DNA from: Pseudomonas putida
Lineage (GTDB): Bacteria; Pseudomonadota; Gammaproteobacteria; Pseudomonadales; Pseudomonadaceae
Assembly (NCBI RefSeq): GCF_016406145.1
Contig: NZ_CP066306.1
Location: 3,472,001 to 3,536,000, forward strand
DNA: 64,000 nucleotides
Reading direction: 5' to 3'
In this document: positions 8,409-17,570 of the stretch, in pieces
Position numbering within the stretch: position 1 is the first letter of the stretch
Layout: the number at the start of each line of letters is the position of its first letter
Program-made: the position numbers and the translations under genes
The notes under the pieces: model-generated
Databases searched by the model: none
Told to the model about the DNA's origin: nothing
The model's input: only the letters and a program-made list of their open reading frames with translations

Positions 8409-9728
8409 TCAACCCGGCAGCGCCGCCAACACCGCAGTGACCATGCCGTTGAACGTCGCCGGCGAGTCCACCACGCGCGCAGTGACTTTCGCCTCACCGT
8501 CGGCACGGGTGGCGCGCCGGGCCTGGTCGGCAGTGGCCGACAGCTTGACGATCACCACTTCACGGCGCGGGTTGATATAGATTTTCTGGCCGAAGCGCCC
8601 GCTGGCCTCGACAGAGCCATCGCCATCGTTTTTCTGGAACCAGTAGTTGCGGTAAGCGTAGCCCGGGCGGCCGGGGGCAAGGTTGCCTTGGGCAAACAAC
8701 GCCGGGTCGGCGGGCTGGAATGTGCTGCGCACCGCTTGGTTGAAGCTGTCATCCTTGACGTCGCGGGCCAGCTCTCGGCGCACCCGTTCGGCGAAGCGCG
8801 CAGTGTCGCGCAGGTTGCAGCTGATACCGCCGCTGGCCATCTCGGTACCGAGCGGGTCGACTTGAACATAGGCATCATCCTGGGCAAAGCGTGACCAGAT
8901 ACGTTGTTCAACCAGTTGGGCCCAGTTCAGCCCGGTGATGCGCCGCAGTGCCCAGGCCAACGCTTCGGGTGAGCCGTTCTGGTAGAAGAACAACGGTTTG
9001 GCACCTGAGCCCGACGCCTTTCGTGCGTGCTGGAGGAAACTGTAGATATCCTCCGGCATGCCCTCGGCCCGAGGTATCAGCCCAGTGGCGGCAAACAGCC
9101 CAAGGTCCGGCGGCACCTGCGGCGGGTACTCCACGGCCACCTGCATGTCGAGGTTGGCCTGCACCGTCGCCTCGCCAAACGGCGTGCCGCCGAGTTCCGG
9201 CACGTAATGGGCCAATGTACGTTGCGGGTCCAGAGTGCCTTCGGCGATCAGTTGGGCGGCGATCAGGCCAGTGACCGACTTGGTCATCGAGGCCCAGATA
9301 TGCGGCTGGCCAGGTTGGAAGCCCTCCAGATAACGCTCGTACACCACCTGGCCACGGTGCAGCACGATCAGCCCGTCGGTGCTGGTCTGTTGCAGGTAGC
9401 TCGCCAACGTCAGGGGCTGCTCGCCGGCGGCGAACGCCACCTGATCCAGTGGCAGTTCGGTGCCGGCAGGCAAGGCTAGCGGCGTGGAAGCGCGGCCGAT
9501 CCCCCGGGTCGGCGAAACCTCGCGGGCGTGGCGCATGGACCAGCGCAGGTACGGTGGCTGGAACGCGTTGGCCTGGTTCACGCGCAACTGCGGTGCAGGT
9601 GGAAACCCTTGCATCACGCCCTGCTCTACCGGTGCGCTGCTGGCCATGCCCGGGGCAAGTGTACCGGCCAGCATCAAAGCGATGGCCGGCAGGTTGGCGG
9701 GTGAAGCGTGCATGCTGCGTTTGGACAT
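8409..9728 (-). CDS. Exported serine hydrolase, class C beta-lactamase / NylB-type fold
   Basis: A 439-residue protein with an N-terminal signal-like stretch (to about residue 32, ending ASSAP) and a beta-lactamase-related serine hydrolase domain. The nucleophile motif SMTK (SxxK) is present in WASMTKSVTGL, and YQN in FFYQNGSPEAL fits the YxN catalytic tyrosine. The third KTG-like element is replaced by a GQKI stretch, as in esterases and 6-aminohexanoate-dimer hydrolases rather than true beta-lactamases. AGGAG lies 7 bp before the ATG. It follows the DUF1302 gene by 19 bp on the same strand, so it is probably an esterase or amidase acting on that cluster's substrate in the envelope, not a drug-resistance enzyme. 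Confidence 0.8.
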   Translation of the reverse strand: MSKRSMHASPANLPAIALMLAGTLAPGMASSAPVEQGVMQGFPPAPQLRVNQANAFQPPYLRWSMRHAREVSPTRGIGRASTPLALPAGTELPLDQVAFAAGEQPLTLASYLQQTSTDGLIVLHRGQVVYERYLEGFQPGQPHIWASMTKSVTGLIAAQLIAEGTLDPQRTLAHYVPELGGTPFGEATVQANLDMQVAVEYPPQVPPDLGLFAATGLIPRAEGMPEDIYSFLQHARKASGSGAKPLFFYQNGSPEALAWALRRITGLNWAQLVEQRIWSRFAQDDAYVQVDPLGTEMASGGISCNLRDTARFAERVRRELARDVKDDSFNQAVRSTFQPADPALFAQGNLAPGRPGYAYRNYWFQKNDGDGSVEASGRFGQKIYINPRREVVIVKLSATADQARRATRADGEAKVTARVVDSPATFNGMVTAVLAALPG

Positions 9729-9747
9729 TGTCTTGCTCCTGGGTGGT

Positions 9748-11601
9748 CTAGAAGTTGGCGCCCACGCTGAATGCAACGTAGTCGCGGTCGCCGCGGGTGC
9801 CGTAATCGCCATCGAGATAATCGGTGTAGGCAAGGCTTGCCCAGTACTTGCTGGCCAGCGCCACGTCGACGCCCAGGCTGATCGAGCGCGAGCCTTCATT
9901 GAAGCCCGAGCCGTCGGCAGGCGAATAGCCTTTCACATCGTGTGACCAGGCCAGGTTGGGACGGATGTCCACGCCCGGGACAAGGTTCTGATAGCTCCAG
10001 GTTGCCCGCAGGCGGTAGCCCCAGGAAAACGGCGTGACGAACCCTTCGCCGTTGCAGTCGCCAGGGCTTTTCGAAATCGCCTGGCAAAGGCTGTTGTCGG
10101 CCAGCTCTCCGTTGCCGTAGGCCCCGGAGCGGCCATAGCGCGGCCCGAAACGCCCCTCGAGCCCACCCACATAGGTTGCGCCCACCTCCCCCATCAACAG
10201 CAACTGGTTGGCCCCCATGACCTGGCTGAACGCCTGCACTGCCGACACTTGGGCCTGGGTCACTTCCTTGCGTCGATAACCGTCGAACAACGTATCGTCG
10301 GTCGACGGGCGCAGGCCTTCAGCGTTGAGCGGGCTGCGGCCCGGGGCGTTGAGCAGCGACTGCAGTACATCGTTGCCGTTGAGCTGCACCGGCTGATTGG
10401 GGCGGTAACTCAACTCCCCCTGCACGGCGGTGCCGTTGTGCAGGGTGGTGGCGAAGGTGATGCCATATAGCCGGATATCCTCGGGGTACTGCGCCAGGTA
10501 CTGCGAGGTTCCCATGCGCAGGGCGCCGGCCAGGGTCTGCCCGGCGCTCGAAGCCAGGAAGGCACCGCAGCCAGACAGTGGCACGCCAATGTTGCCGCAC
10601 AAGTCCCTGGCAAAACCGGTATTGGCGTAGTAACGGCTGCTGACTGTGCCCAAGTAGGGAGAGCGGCTGTGGTAGTTGGCCGCGAACAGGCCAAACTCGG
10701 TATCCAGCGCTTGGACATACCAGTGCAAGGCAAAACCCCATTGGCCTCCATTGCGCGCATCCTGGTCGGCCCCCCGCGGCACGCGCAAGCCCTCATCTGT
10801 CAGCGTCACGCCCATGGACGCCAGCGCTTGGGAAACCCCCGGGTTGGTGACCATCTGCCCACCGACATCCAGGCCTTGGCAGCCCTCGGGCATGAAGTCG
10901 TTGCCGGAGAAGAAGGTCCCACAGTTGTCCAGCCGGGTCTGCTCCCAGTCCAGTTGATAGAAGGCGTCGAATGACAGGGCCTGGTTGAGGTTTTGCGTGA
11001 CATACAACAGGTTGACCGGCGCCAGAGCGTCTTTGACCTCTGAGCCTGGCCGGCGCAGTGCGGCCTGATTGAACGGGCTGATCACGTTCAGGCCACCCTG
11101 AATGAACAGGCTTTCGCCCCAGTTCACCACCTGATTGCCAAGGCGCACTGAGCCGGGCTCACCGTCGATGTCGTAGAGGGCATAGGCAAACGCATCGAGC
11201 AGTTCCGCTGCGGCGGTTTTGGCCGATGCCTGGCGGTTGTGGTCGTCGATGTCGACAGCACGCTGGCTGTGGTCGCGCTGCACCGTGTCATACCAGTAGG
11301 TGCCGCGCAGAAACACCCCAACGTTGTCCCGGTGCAATTCCAGGTCATGGGTTGCTTTGAAAATGGCCGAGAACACATCACCCGAGCGGTAGTTCCGCCG
11401 GCCGTCATTACTGTTGGCGGCCTGCAGCAGCTGCTTGTCGGGGTTGGCTGTACTGACGGCAGTGCCGAACGAAAGCGCCGTGTCGAAACGCCCTTCGAGC
11501 GGGCCGGCCTGGAATTGCAAGGCAGCCGCCGGGGTGGCGAGCAGGCAGCATAGAGCCGCCAGCGGCGCTTGGCGCCGGCAGATATGGATGTATTCGCTCA
11601 C
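9748..11601 (-). CDS. DUF1302 outer-membrane protein
   Basis: A 617-residue exported protein with an N-terminal signal (cleavage after AAA near residue 27), a DUF1302 start (QAGPLEGRFDTALSFG) and a C-terminus ending in aromatic/Phe like beta-barrel proteins (SVGANF). Family members pair with DUF1329 proteins in gene clusters for hydrophobic substrates such as steroids, and probably act in envelope transport. The start is GTG with GAGG six bases before it. An AACAACAA motif lies 10 bp upstream. It shares an operon with the serine hydrolase. Its promoter closely matches that of the DUF1329 gene 10 kb away. Confidence 0.88.
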   Translation of the reverse strand: MSEYIHICRRQAPLAALCCLLATPAAALQFQAGPLEGRFDTALSFGTAVSTANPDKQLLQAANSNDGRRNYRSGDVFSAIFKATHDLELHRDNVGVFLRGTYWYDTVQRDHSQRAVDIDDHNRQASAKTAAAELLDAFAYALYDIDGEPGSVRLGNQVVNWGESLFIQGGLNVISPFNQAALRRPGSEVKDALAPVNLLYVTQNLNQALSFDAFYQLDWEQTRLDNCGTFFSGNDFMPEGCQGLDVGGQMVTNPGVSQALASMGVTLTDEGLRVPRGADQDARNGGQWGFALHWYVQALDTEFGLFAANYHSRSPYLGTVSSRYYANTGFARDLCGNIGVPLSGCGAFLASSAGQTLAGALRMGTSQYLAQYPEDIRLYGITFATTLHNGTAVQGELSYRPNQPVQLNGNDVLQSLLNAPGRSPLNAEGLRPSTDDTLFDGYRRKEVTQAQVSAVQAFSQVMGANQLLLMGEVGATYVGGLEGRFGPRYGRSGAYGNGELADNSLCQAISKSPGDCNGEGFVTPFSWGYRLRATWSYQNLVPGVDIRPNLAWSHDVKGYSPADGSGFNEGSRSISLGVDVALASKYWASLAYTDYLDGDYGTRGDRDYVAFSVGANF

Positions 11602-11611
11602 TCCTGACCTC

Positions 11612-11619
11612 TTGTTGTT
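11612..11619 (-). promoter_or_regulatory. Crc/Hfq-type AACAACAA motif before the DUF1302 gene
   Basis: Reads AACAACAA on the coding strand, ending 10 bases before the GTG start. It fits AAnAAnAA, the catabolite-activity motif bound by Crc/Hfq in pseudomonads. Function inferred. Confidence 0.55.
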
Positions 11620-11692
11620 TTATTAGAGAGTGAAAGGTGGGGGACCGCAGATGAGGCACCGGCCGCCCAGGCAGGCGGTATCGGTAATGTGG

Positions 11693-11746
11693 ATTATCGG
11701 GGTAGTGGAAGCAGGCTCACAAATAGCGTCTTCGGATCAGTGCCAT
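11693..11746 (-). promoter_or_regulatory. DUF1302 promoter with conserved upstream element
   Basis: On the coding strand a TTGTGA -35 (11717-11722) and GATAAT -10 (11693-11698) are 18 bp apart. The 29-bp stretch 11718-11746, covering the -35 and the bases upstream, is identical at 25 of 29 positions to 21697-21725 in front of the DUF1329 gene, where -35 and -10 have the same spacing. This suggests one activator for both. Confidence 0.6.
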
Positions 11747-11807
11747 GCCGTATTGTTATGGCCTGGGCGGGGTGGGGTGGCGTCAATCGAGCGCCCCCCA
11801 GATGACC

Positions 11808-12239
11808 TCAGACAGCCAACAGTTCCAAGGCCATGCGCACCTTGCCTGGTATGGCAACCGCGCGCTGCTCACGACGATCAACGAACACATGGGTAAAGCG
11901 ACCGGCTGCGCACGCTTCAGGCTCCCCCTCGACGAAAACAGCCAGCGCGTAGTGCACCGAGCTGTTCCCTGTCCCCGTGACTGCGATACCCACTTCGATG
12001 CGTTGCGGAAAGGCGACCGCGGCGAAGTAGTCACAAGCAGACCCGGCCACATAGGCCACCACCGGGTCGCGGTGGATATCCAGACCGGCATGCTCGATCA
12101 GCCAGGTGTTCACGGCGCTGTCAAAAAACCCGTAGTAGACGACATTGTTCACATGCCCATACAGATCGTTGTCGTGCCAGCGCGTGGTGATCGGCTGGAA
12201 GTGGCGATAGGCGCCGCGCAGCGGGCGTTCCCTGGCCAT
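11808..12239 (-). CDS. Acyl-CoA thioesterase, 4HBT/YbgC-like
   Basis: A 143-residue single hotdog-fold protein. The catalytic-region motif WHDNDLYGHVNNVVYYGFFD near residues 21-40 holds the Asp and the HVNN signature of 4-hydroxybenzoyl-CoA/YbgC thioesterases. It would hydrolyse an acyl-CoA or aryl-CoA thioester in the cytoplasm. It starts 2 bp after the iron alcohol dehydrogenase ends and is the last gene of the four-gene run 16469-11808. It may free CoA or release a pathway acid that is exported or overflows. Confidence 0.87.
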   Translation of the reverse strand: MARERPLRGAYRHFQPITTRWHDNDLYGHVNNVVYYGFFDSAVNTWLIEHAGLDIHRDPVVAYVAGSACDYFAAVAFPQRIEVGIAVTGTGNSSVHYALAVFVEGEPEACAAGRFTHVFVDRREQRAVAIPGKVRMALELLAV

Positions 12240-12241
12240 GA

Positions 12242-13405
12242 TCAGAACGCCGCCTGGTAGAGTTCGACGGCATCGGCGAGGGCGACCTTGCGCGGGTTGT
12301 TCACCAGCAGGCGCTGCTGCTGCAGGGCCTCTTCGGCAAGCTGTTGCAAACTGTGCCGGGGCACGCCGACATCACGCAACCGGCTCGGCAAGCCGCAGCG
12401 TGATGCCAATTGTTCCAGTTCGGCAATGAACTGGCTGCACAACTCATGGGGGCCGCCAGGCACCAGCCGCTCGCCCAACAGCGCCGGCGCCAGCGCCGCG
12501 TAGTCGGCGAATGCCTCGCTACGGTTGAAGCGCATAACATGCGGCAGCACCAAGGCATTGGCCAGCCCGTGCGGTACGTGAAAACGCGCCCCCAGCGGGT
12601 AGGCCAAGGCATGCACCGCAGCGACCGGCGCATTGGCGAATGCCTGGCCGGCCAGGCAGGCCCCCAGCAGCATGGCCTGACGGGCCTGCAGATTACCGCC
12701 GTTGTGCACCGCCTGGTCGAGGTTGCCTGCCAGCAGTGTCAAGGCTTCGCGGGCCAGCAAGCTGGACATTGGGTTGCGCTTGAACTTGCTGGTGCTGGCT
12801 TCGATGGCATGGACCATCGCGTCGATGCCCGTGGCGGCGGTGATCGCCGGTGGCAGGCCCAGGGTGCGCTCGGCATCGAGCAGCGCAAGGTCAGGCAGCA
12901 GTAGCGGTGAAATCACTGCCATCTTGGCGCACTCGCCGGTGGTGATCACGGCAATGGGCGTGACCTCCGAGCCGGTGCCGGCGGTGGTGGGCACCTGGAT
13001 CAGGGGTAGGCGCTGGCCCCTGGCCTGGTCAATGCCATACACCGCCTCCAGGGTCTGGTCGCACCCTGGGTGGGCCAGCAGCGCCACCAGTTTGGCGACG
13101 TCCATGGAGCTGCCGCCACCGAAACCGACAATCAGCTCGGCACCGATATGCCGGGCCCGGCCGACGGCAGCCAGCACGCAGGCATGGCTGGGGTCGGCGC
13201 TGACATCACTGAAAATCGCCGCGCTCAGGTTCGCCCGGGTGAAGCCAGGCAGTACATCGTCAAGCATCCCCAGGCTGACGATACCGGGGTCGGTGACGAT
13301 CAGCACGCGGCGCACGCCGCGCTGCTGGCACAGCTGGGCCAGGCGGCCAGCGGCGCCCGGTTCGCAGAGCAGCTGGGCGGTGGTGGCAAAACTGAATGGC
13401 TGCAT
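12242..13405 (-). CDS. Iron-containing (type III) alcohol dehydrogenase
   Basis: A 387-residue NAD(P)-dependent alcohol dehydrogenase of the iron family. The nucleotide loop FGGGSSMDVAK, PTTAGTGSEVTP, and the metal-binding run with conserved His residues (DAMVHAIEA, FANAPVAAVHALAYPLG, HVPHGLANAL) are intact. Two ATGs are possible, 13411 and 13405. The second is chosen because AAGGA is 8 bp before it and only 2 bp before the first. An AAGAACAA motif lies just upstream. In this operon with acyl-CoA enzymes it likely oxidises an alcohol released from an ester or sulfate ester. Confidence 0.9.
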   Translation of the reverse strand: MQPFSFATTAQLLCEPGAAGRLAQLCQQRGVRRVLIVTDPGIVSLGMLDDVLPGFTRANLSAAIFSDVSADPSHACVLAAVGRARHIGAELIVGFGGGSSMDVAKLVALLAHPGCDQTLEAVYGIDQARGQRLPLIQVPTTAGTGSEVTPIAVITTGECAKMAVISPLLLPDLALLDAERTLGLPPAITAATGIDAMVHAIEASTSKFKRNPMSSLLAREALTLLAGNLDQAVHNGGNLQARQAMLLGACLAGQAFANAPVAAVHALAYPLGARFHVPHGLANALVLPHVMRFNRSEAFADYAALAPALLGERLVPGGPHELCSQFIAELEQLASRCGLPSRLRDVGVPRHSLQQLAEEALQQQRLLVNNPRKVALADAVELYQAAF

Positions 13406-13418
13406 GTTCATGTTCCTT

Positions 13419-13426
13419 TTGTTCTT
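13419..13426 (-). promoter_or_regulatory. Crc/Hfq-type AAGAACAA motif before the alcohol dehydrogenase
   Basis: Reads AAGAACAA on the coding strand, overlapping the leader of the ribosome site, and fits AAnAAnAA. Function inferred from the known Crc/Hfq target motif. Confidence 0.5.
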
Positions 13427-13446
13427 GTGGGTGAACGGCACAGCGA

Positions 13447-15234
13447 TCAGAAGGCGAAGTGCGCTTCATCCAGGCTCATCAGGCACTGGGCGCCGCCACG
13501 CAACGCCTCACAGTGGGCACTTGCGCGCGGCAGGATGCGCCGCCAGTAAAAGTCCGCTGCGTGCAACTTGGCCTGGTAGAACGCGCTGTCGCCGCTGCCG
13601 GCAGCCAGTGCCGCACTGGACCGCTCGGCCGCCCGCAGCCAAAGCGCAGCCAGCAGCACATAGCCTGAATAGGCAAGAAAATCGACCGACACCGCTCCAA
13701 TTTCCTGGGGGTCGCAGCGGCAGGCATCGAGCACCTCGGCGCTCAGGTTGCGCCACTCCTGCAAACGCAGGGTCACCGCCTCGGCCATCCCTGTCAGGTC
13801 ATCTGCGCGGCACTCGTGCGCCGCCTCCAGCAGTTCATCGATCAACAGGCGCAGCTGCTCGCCGCCATCGGCCAGTACCTTGCGGCGCACAAGGTCCAGG
13901 GCCTGGATACCATTGGTGCCCTCATACAGCTGGGTGATCCGGCTGTCGCGCATCAACTGCTCCATGCCCCACTCGCGAATGTAGCCATGGCCGCCATACA
14001 GCTGCACACCCAGGCTGGCGACCTCTTGGCCGACATCGGTGAGGAAGGCTTTGACCACAGGAATCAGCAGCGCTGCCCGACGCCCGGCGGCGGCCTGCAC
14101 TTCAGGCTGCGCCGCACCATGTTCCAGGTCGAGCGCCTGGGCAGCGTAGGCCGCCAGCATCCGGCAGCCCTCGCTGAGGGTTTTCTGGGTGAGCAGCATG
14201 CGCCGCACATCAGGGTGGCAGATGATCGGGTCGGCGCTGCGCTCGGGCGCCACCGGGCCGGCCAGGCTGCGCGACTGCAAGCGCTCACGGGCATAGGTCA
14301 GGCCGCCCTGGAACGCGGCTTCGGCAATGCCCAGCCCCTGCAGCCCCACCTGAAAGCGCGCATCGTTCATCATGGTGAACATGCAGGCCAGGCCCTGGTT
14401 GGCCTCACCCACCAGCCAGCCACGGGCGCCGTCGAAGTTCATCACGCAGGTGGCAGCCCCCTTGATGCCCATCTTGTGCTCGAGGGCACCGCAGCCCAGG
14501 GCGTTGGGCACCCCCGGGCCACCGTCAGCCGCGCACTCGAACTTGGGCACCAGGAACAGGCTGATGCCGCGCACTCCGGCCGGCGCATCGGGCAGGCGGG
14601 CCAGCACCAGGTGGATGATGTTGTCGGTCAGGTCCTGATCGCCGCCACTGATAAAGATCTTGCTGCCACTGATGCGATAGCTGCCATCGCCTTGCGGCTC
14701 GGCACGGGTACGCAGCAGCGCCAGGTCGGTGCCAGCCTGCGGCTCGGTCAGGCACATGGTGCCGGCCCACTCGCCGCTGACCAGCTTGCCCAGGTAGTCG
14801 CGCTTCAGCTCCGGGCTGCCATGCCGGTGCAGGGCAAGTACAGCACCTTCGGTGAGGCCCGAGTAGATGCGAAACGCCAGCGAGGCGCTCATCAGCATTT
14901 CGTGAAAACAGGCTGCAACCATCTGCGGCAGGCCCTGGCCATCGTGTTCGGCCGGGCCGGTCATGCCGCCCCAGCCCTGCTCGACATACAGCCGGTAGGC
15001 CTGGCGGAAGCCCTCGGGGGTCAGCACCTGCCCTTGCTCCAGGCGGCAGCCCTGCTCGTCGCCCTGGCGATTGAGCGGGGCCACCACCTCGCTGGCAAAG
15101 CGAGCGCCCTGTTCAAGAATGCCATCGATGGTTTCACGGTCCAGGCCGTTGCCCAGGCGGGCGCAATGTTGCGTCACATCGAAGACTTCATGCAGGACGA
15201 ACTGCATGTCACGCAAGGGGGCTCGGTAGTTCAT
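13447..15234 (-). CDS. Acyl-CoA dehydrogenase, long FadE1/FadE2-type
   Basis: A 595-residue FAD-dependent acyl-CoA dehydrogenase, longer than the usual 380-400 residues because of a C-terminal extension found in the Pseudomonas ~600-residue class. Flavin and substrate motifs are visible: MCLTEPQAGTDLAL near 160-175, SGSKIFISGGDQD, GVQLYGGHGYIREW and the Glu-containing YEGTNGIQALDL catalytic region. It introduces the alpha-beta double bond in an acyl-CoA. The start at 15234 overlaps the stop of the preceding hydroxyacyl-CoA dehydrogenase gene by 4 bp, so translation is coupled. Chain length or ring preference is not readable. Confidence 0.9.
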   Translation of the reverse strand: MNYRAPLRDMQFVLHEVFDVTQHCARLGNGLDRETIDGILEQGARFASEVVAPLNRQGDEQGCRLEQGQVLTPEGFRQAYRLYVEQGWGGMTGPAEHDGQGLPQMVAACFHEMLMSASLAFRIYSGLTEGAVLALHRHGSPELKRDYLGKLVSGEWAGTMCLTEPQAGTDLALLRTRAEPQGDGSYRISGSKIFISGGDQDLTDNIIHLVLARLPDAPAGVRGISLFLVPKFECAADGGPGVPNALGCGALEHKMGIKGAATCVMNFDGARGWLVGEANQGLACMFTMMNDARFQVGLQGLGIAEAAFQGGLTYARERLQSRSLAGPVAPERSADPIICHPDVRRMLLTQKTLSEGCRMLAAYAAQALDLEHGAAQPEVQAAAGRRAALLIPVVKAFLTDVGQEVASLGVQLYGGHGYIREWGMEQLMRDSRITQLYEGTNGIQALDLVRRKVLADGGEQLRLLIDELLEAAHECRADDLTGMAEAVTLRLQEWRNLSAEVLDACRCDPQEIGAVSVDFLAYSGYVLLAALWLRAAERSSAALAAGSGDSAFYQAKLHAADFYWRRILPRASAHCEALRGGAQCLMSLDEAHFAF

Positions 15235-16469
15235 ACGCGGCCCTCGCTCACGTCTGCCAGCTGTTTGCCAGCCGCCGCCAGCCGCATCAAAAGACCAGCC
15301 GGGCGCCAATGTTCGCCAAACAGGCCTTGCAGCCGCTCCAACCTTGCCAGCAGCAGCCCCAGCCCTTGTTGATCGGCCCAGCACATCGGCCCGCCCGTCT
15401 CTGCCGGGAAGCCGTAGCCATGCAGGTAAACCCGATCGATGTCCTGGCTACCACTGGCTATGCCCTGTTCGAGAATCTTCGCCCCTTCATTGACCAGCGC
15501 CAGCAGGCAGCGCTCACGGATCTCTTCGTCGTCGATCGCGCGCCGACGCACACCCAGGTCCTGAGCGACCTTCAGCACCAAGGCATCGACCTCGGGGTCA
15601 TGCAAGGCTTCGCGGCTGCCGGGTGCGTAAAGGTAATAGCCCTGGCCAACCTTCTGCCCGAAGCGGCCGAGCGCGCACAGGGCATTGTCGACCTGGACCA
15701 ACGGGGCATCCATCCCCTGCCCGGCCAGTTGACGTGCGCGCCACTCCAGGTCTATGCCGACCACGTCATACATGCGAAACGGGCCCATGGCAAAGCCGAA
15801 CCCCTGAAGCGCCCCGTCCACCTGCCGCGGCGTGGCGCCCTCGAGCAGCAACTGCCGGGCCTCGGCGACATAGGTGCGCAGCATGCGGTTGCCGATGAAA
15901 CCGGGGCAGTTGCCTGCCACGACCACCTCCTTGCCCATGCGTTGGCCCAGGGCCACGGCCGCGTCCAGCACTGCGGGCGCGGTAAGCTGCCCACGCACCA
16001 CCTCCAGCAGTTTCATCACATGCGCCGGGCTGAAAAAGTGCAGCCCCAACACCTGTTCAGGCCGCCCGGTTACTGCGGCGATGGCATCGATGTCCAGCGC
16101 CGAGGTATTGCTGGCCAGGATCGCTTCAGGCTTGAGCGTGCTGTCCAGGGCGCGGAAGATCTCTTGCTTGAGCGCCAGGTTTTCGTACACCGCTTCAATC
16201 ACCAGGTCGGCCTCGGCAAGCTCGGTGTAGGCCGTTACCTGCCGCACCCGTGCCAGGCAGGCATCGGCCTGGGCCTGGTCGATACGGCCTTTGCCGACCT
16301 GCTGCGCCCAAGTCTGCGCGAGCATGGCAAGGCCTGCCTCGGTGGCGCTGGGGTCGTTGTCCAGCCACAGCACAGGCAGCCCGGCACGGGCCAGGCTGAT
16401 GACGATGCCGCGGCCCATGGTCCCGGCCCCGATCACGGCCGTCTGCTGAACGTTGTAGGAAGTACTCAC
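15231..16469 (-). CDS. 3-hydroxyacyl-CoA dehydrogenase
   Basis: A 412-residue cytoplasmic NAD-dependent enzyme with a Rossmann start (VIGAGTMGRGI near 12-22), the catalytic stretch GLHFFSPAHVMKLLEVV, and two copies of the C-terminal 3HCDH helical domain (first around FIGNRMLRTY, second around LLALVNEGAKIL). It has no fused enoyl-CoA hydratase. The chosen start is GTG at 16469 because AGGAG lies 8 bp before it; an ATG at 16502 has no such site. First gene of the operon hydroxyacyl-CoA dehydrogenase, acyl-CoA dehydrogenase, alcohol dehydrogenase, thioesterase, divergent to a LysR gene. Confidence 0.9.
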   Translation of the reverse strand: MSTSYNVQQTAVIGAGTMGRGIVISLARAGLPVLWLDNDPSATEAGLAMLAQTWAQQVGKGRIDQAQADACLARVRQVTAYTELAEADLVIEAVYENLALKQEIFRALDSTLKPEAILASNTSALDIDAIAAVTGRPEQVLGLHFFSPAHVMKLLEVVRGQLTAPAVLDAAVALGQRMGKEVVVAGNCPGFIGNRMLRTYVAEARQLLLEGATPRQVDGALQGFGFAMGPFRMYDVVGIDLEWRARQLAGQGMDAPLVQVDNALCALGRFGQKVGQGYYLYAPGSREALHDPEVDALVLKVAQDLGVRRRAIDDEEIRERCLLALVNEGAKILEQGIASGSQDIDRVYLHGYGFPAETGGPMCWADQQGLGLLLARLERLQGLFGEHWRPAGLLMRLAAAGKQLADVSEGRV

Positions 16470-16528
16470 GCGTGACACTCCTGATTCGGTAGGTGAAGGC
16501 ATTGCCCTCACCCTAGTCAGGCGCCTAC

Positions 16529-16571
16529 TATTTTTGAAATTCTAATTTTCCATCCCATGTATTTTTCAAAT
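16529..16571. promoter_or_regulatory. Phased AT-rich repeats in the divergent LysR/beta-oxidation promoter
   Basis: TATTTTTGAAAT at 16529-16540 and TATTTTTCAAAT at 16560-16571 start 31 bp apart, about three helical turns, and differ in one base. A GAAATT/AATTTTC partial dyad overlaps the first copy. This looks like a LysR operator pair; the second copy overlaps the LysR start codon. Confidence 0.35.
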
Positions 16572-17469
16572 GAATATATCCAACTTCGATCTCAACTTGC
16601 TGCGCGTGCTGGACATGCTGCTGCGTGAACAGAACGTGTCACGCGCTGCCGAGCGTCTGGCGTTGACCCAGCCTACAGTGAGCAACGCCTTGGCGCGCCT
16701 ACGGGACGTTCTCGGTGACCCGCTGCTGGTGCGGGTCGGCCGACGCATGCGCCCTACCCCACGCGCCCTGGCCCTGGAAGGGCCGATTCGCGCGGCCCTG
16801 CAACAGATCGAGCAGACGCTCGGCGCCGGCGACAGCTTCGACCCGGGCCGCAGCCACAGGCAACTGCGCATCGCCCTGACCGACTTCGCCGAACAATTGT
16901 GCATGCCCAGGCTGCTGGCCACCTTGCAAACCCAAGCGCCGCATTTGCGTGTGGACGTACTGCATCTGGCGCCCAACCTGCCGGCCGACGCCCTCGACCG
17001 TGGCGAACTCGACCTGGTGCTGGGGCGCTTCGACGATGTGCCGGCGCGCTACGAGCGCCGCCACTGGCGCAGCGAAACCCTGCACGTGGCGGTGCGCCAG
17101 GGGCACCCAGAGGTCGATGGCGCGCTCGATCTGCAAGCCTTCCTGGGCTTGCGTCACTTGTGGGTGCATGGCGGCCAGACCCGGGGCATGGTCGACCAGT
17201 GGCTGGCCGAACAGGGCCTTGCCCGGCGCATTGCCTACACCACGCCCAATTACCTGCAGGCCGCGCACCTGGCCGCCAGCTCCGACCTGTGCGTGGTCTT
17301 GCCCACCGCCCTGGCCCGCCATTTCGCCCAGCTACTGCCCTTGCAGGTCTTTGACCTGCCTTTCGCCCTGGAGCCCTTCGAGCTGGAACTGGTGTACCTT
17401 GCCCACCGTCAGCACGACCCGGCACTGGCCTGGCTGGTAGCGCGCATCATGGACATACGCGGCGGCTGA
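16570..17469 (+). CDS. LysR-family regulator, divergent to the beta-oxidation operon
   Basis: A 299-residue LysR-type regulator. The DNA-binding region (LLREQNVSRAAERLALTQP through the SNALARLR helix) is at residues 18-50, and the NodD/PcaQ-like start MNISNFDLNLLRVLD places it in the NodD-related branch that often senses aromatic or fatty ligands. The effector domain follows from about 90. It is divergent from the hydroxyacyl-CoA dehydrogenase operon over 100 bp and upstream of the alkylsulfatase-like gene on its own strand, so either could be its target. Confidence 0.85.
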   Translation: MNISNFDLNLLRVLDMLLREQNVSRAAERLALTQPTVSNALARLRDVLGDPLLVRVGRRMRPTPRALALEGPIRAALQQIEQTLGAGDSFDPGRSHRQLRIALTDFAEQLCMPRLLATLQTQAPHLRVDVLHLAPNLPADALDRGELDLVLGRFDDVPARYERRHWRSETLHVAVRQGHPEVDGALDLQAFLGLRHLWVHGGQTRGMVDQWLAEQGLARRIAYTTPNYLQAAHLAASSDLCVVLPTALARHFAQLLPLQVFDLPFALEPFELELVYLAHRQHDPALAWLVARIMDIRGG

Positions 17470-17552
17470 GCCATCGCATTGAGGTATGGCCACCCATGCA
17501 AGAGTGGTATTGGTTTGCCGGCAACCTCTGTCCTTAGAGTGGTTGCCCCCAT

Positions 17553-17560
17553 AACAACAA
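17553..17560 (+). promoter_or_regulatory. Crc/Hfq-type AACAACAA motif before the alkylsulfatase-like gene
   Basis: AACAACAA runs directly into the GGA ribosome site, 10 bases before the ATG at 17571, so a bound Crc/Hfq complex would block translation initiation. Inference from motif. Confidence 0.55.
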
Positions 17561-17570
17561 GGACCACCCC

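Noticed and set aside
8409..9728. True class C beta-lactamase (drug resistance)
   Set aside because: It lacks the usual KTG motif and belongs to an operon with a DUF1302 gene and lipid catabolism; an esterase or amidase fits better.
13816..15372. 518-codon open frame on the plus strand opposite the long acyl-CoA dehydrogenase
   Set aside because: It is antisense to an intact, motif-bearing gene and shows no family features; long antisense frames are expected in high-GC sequence.
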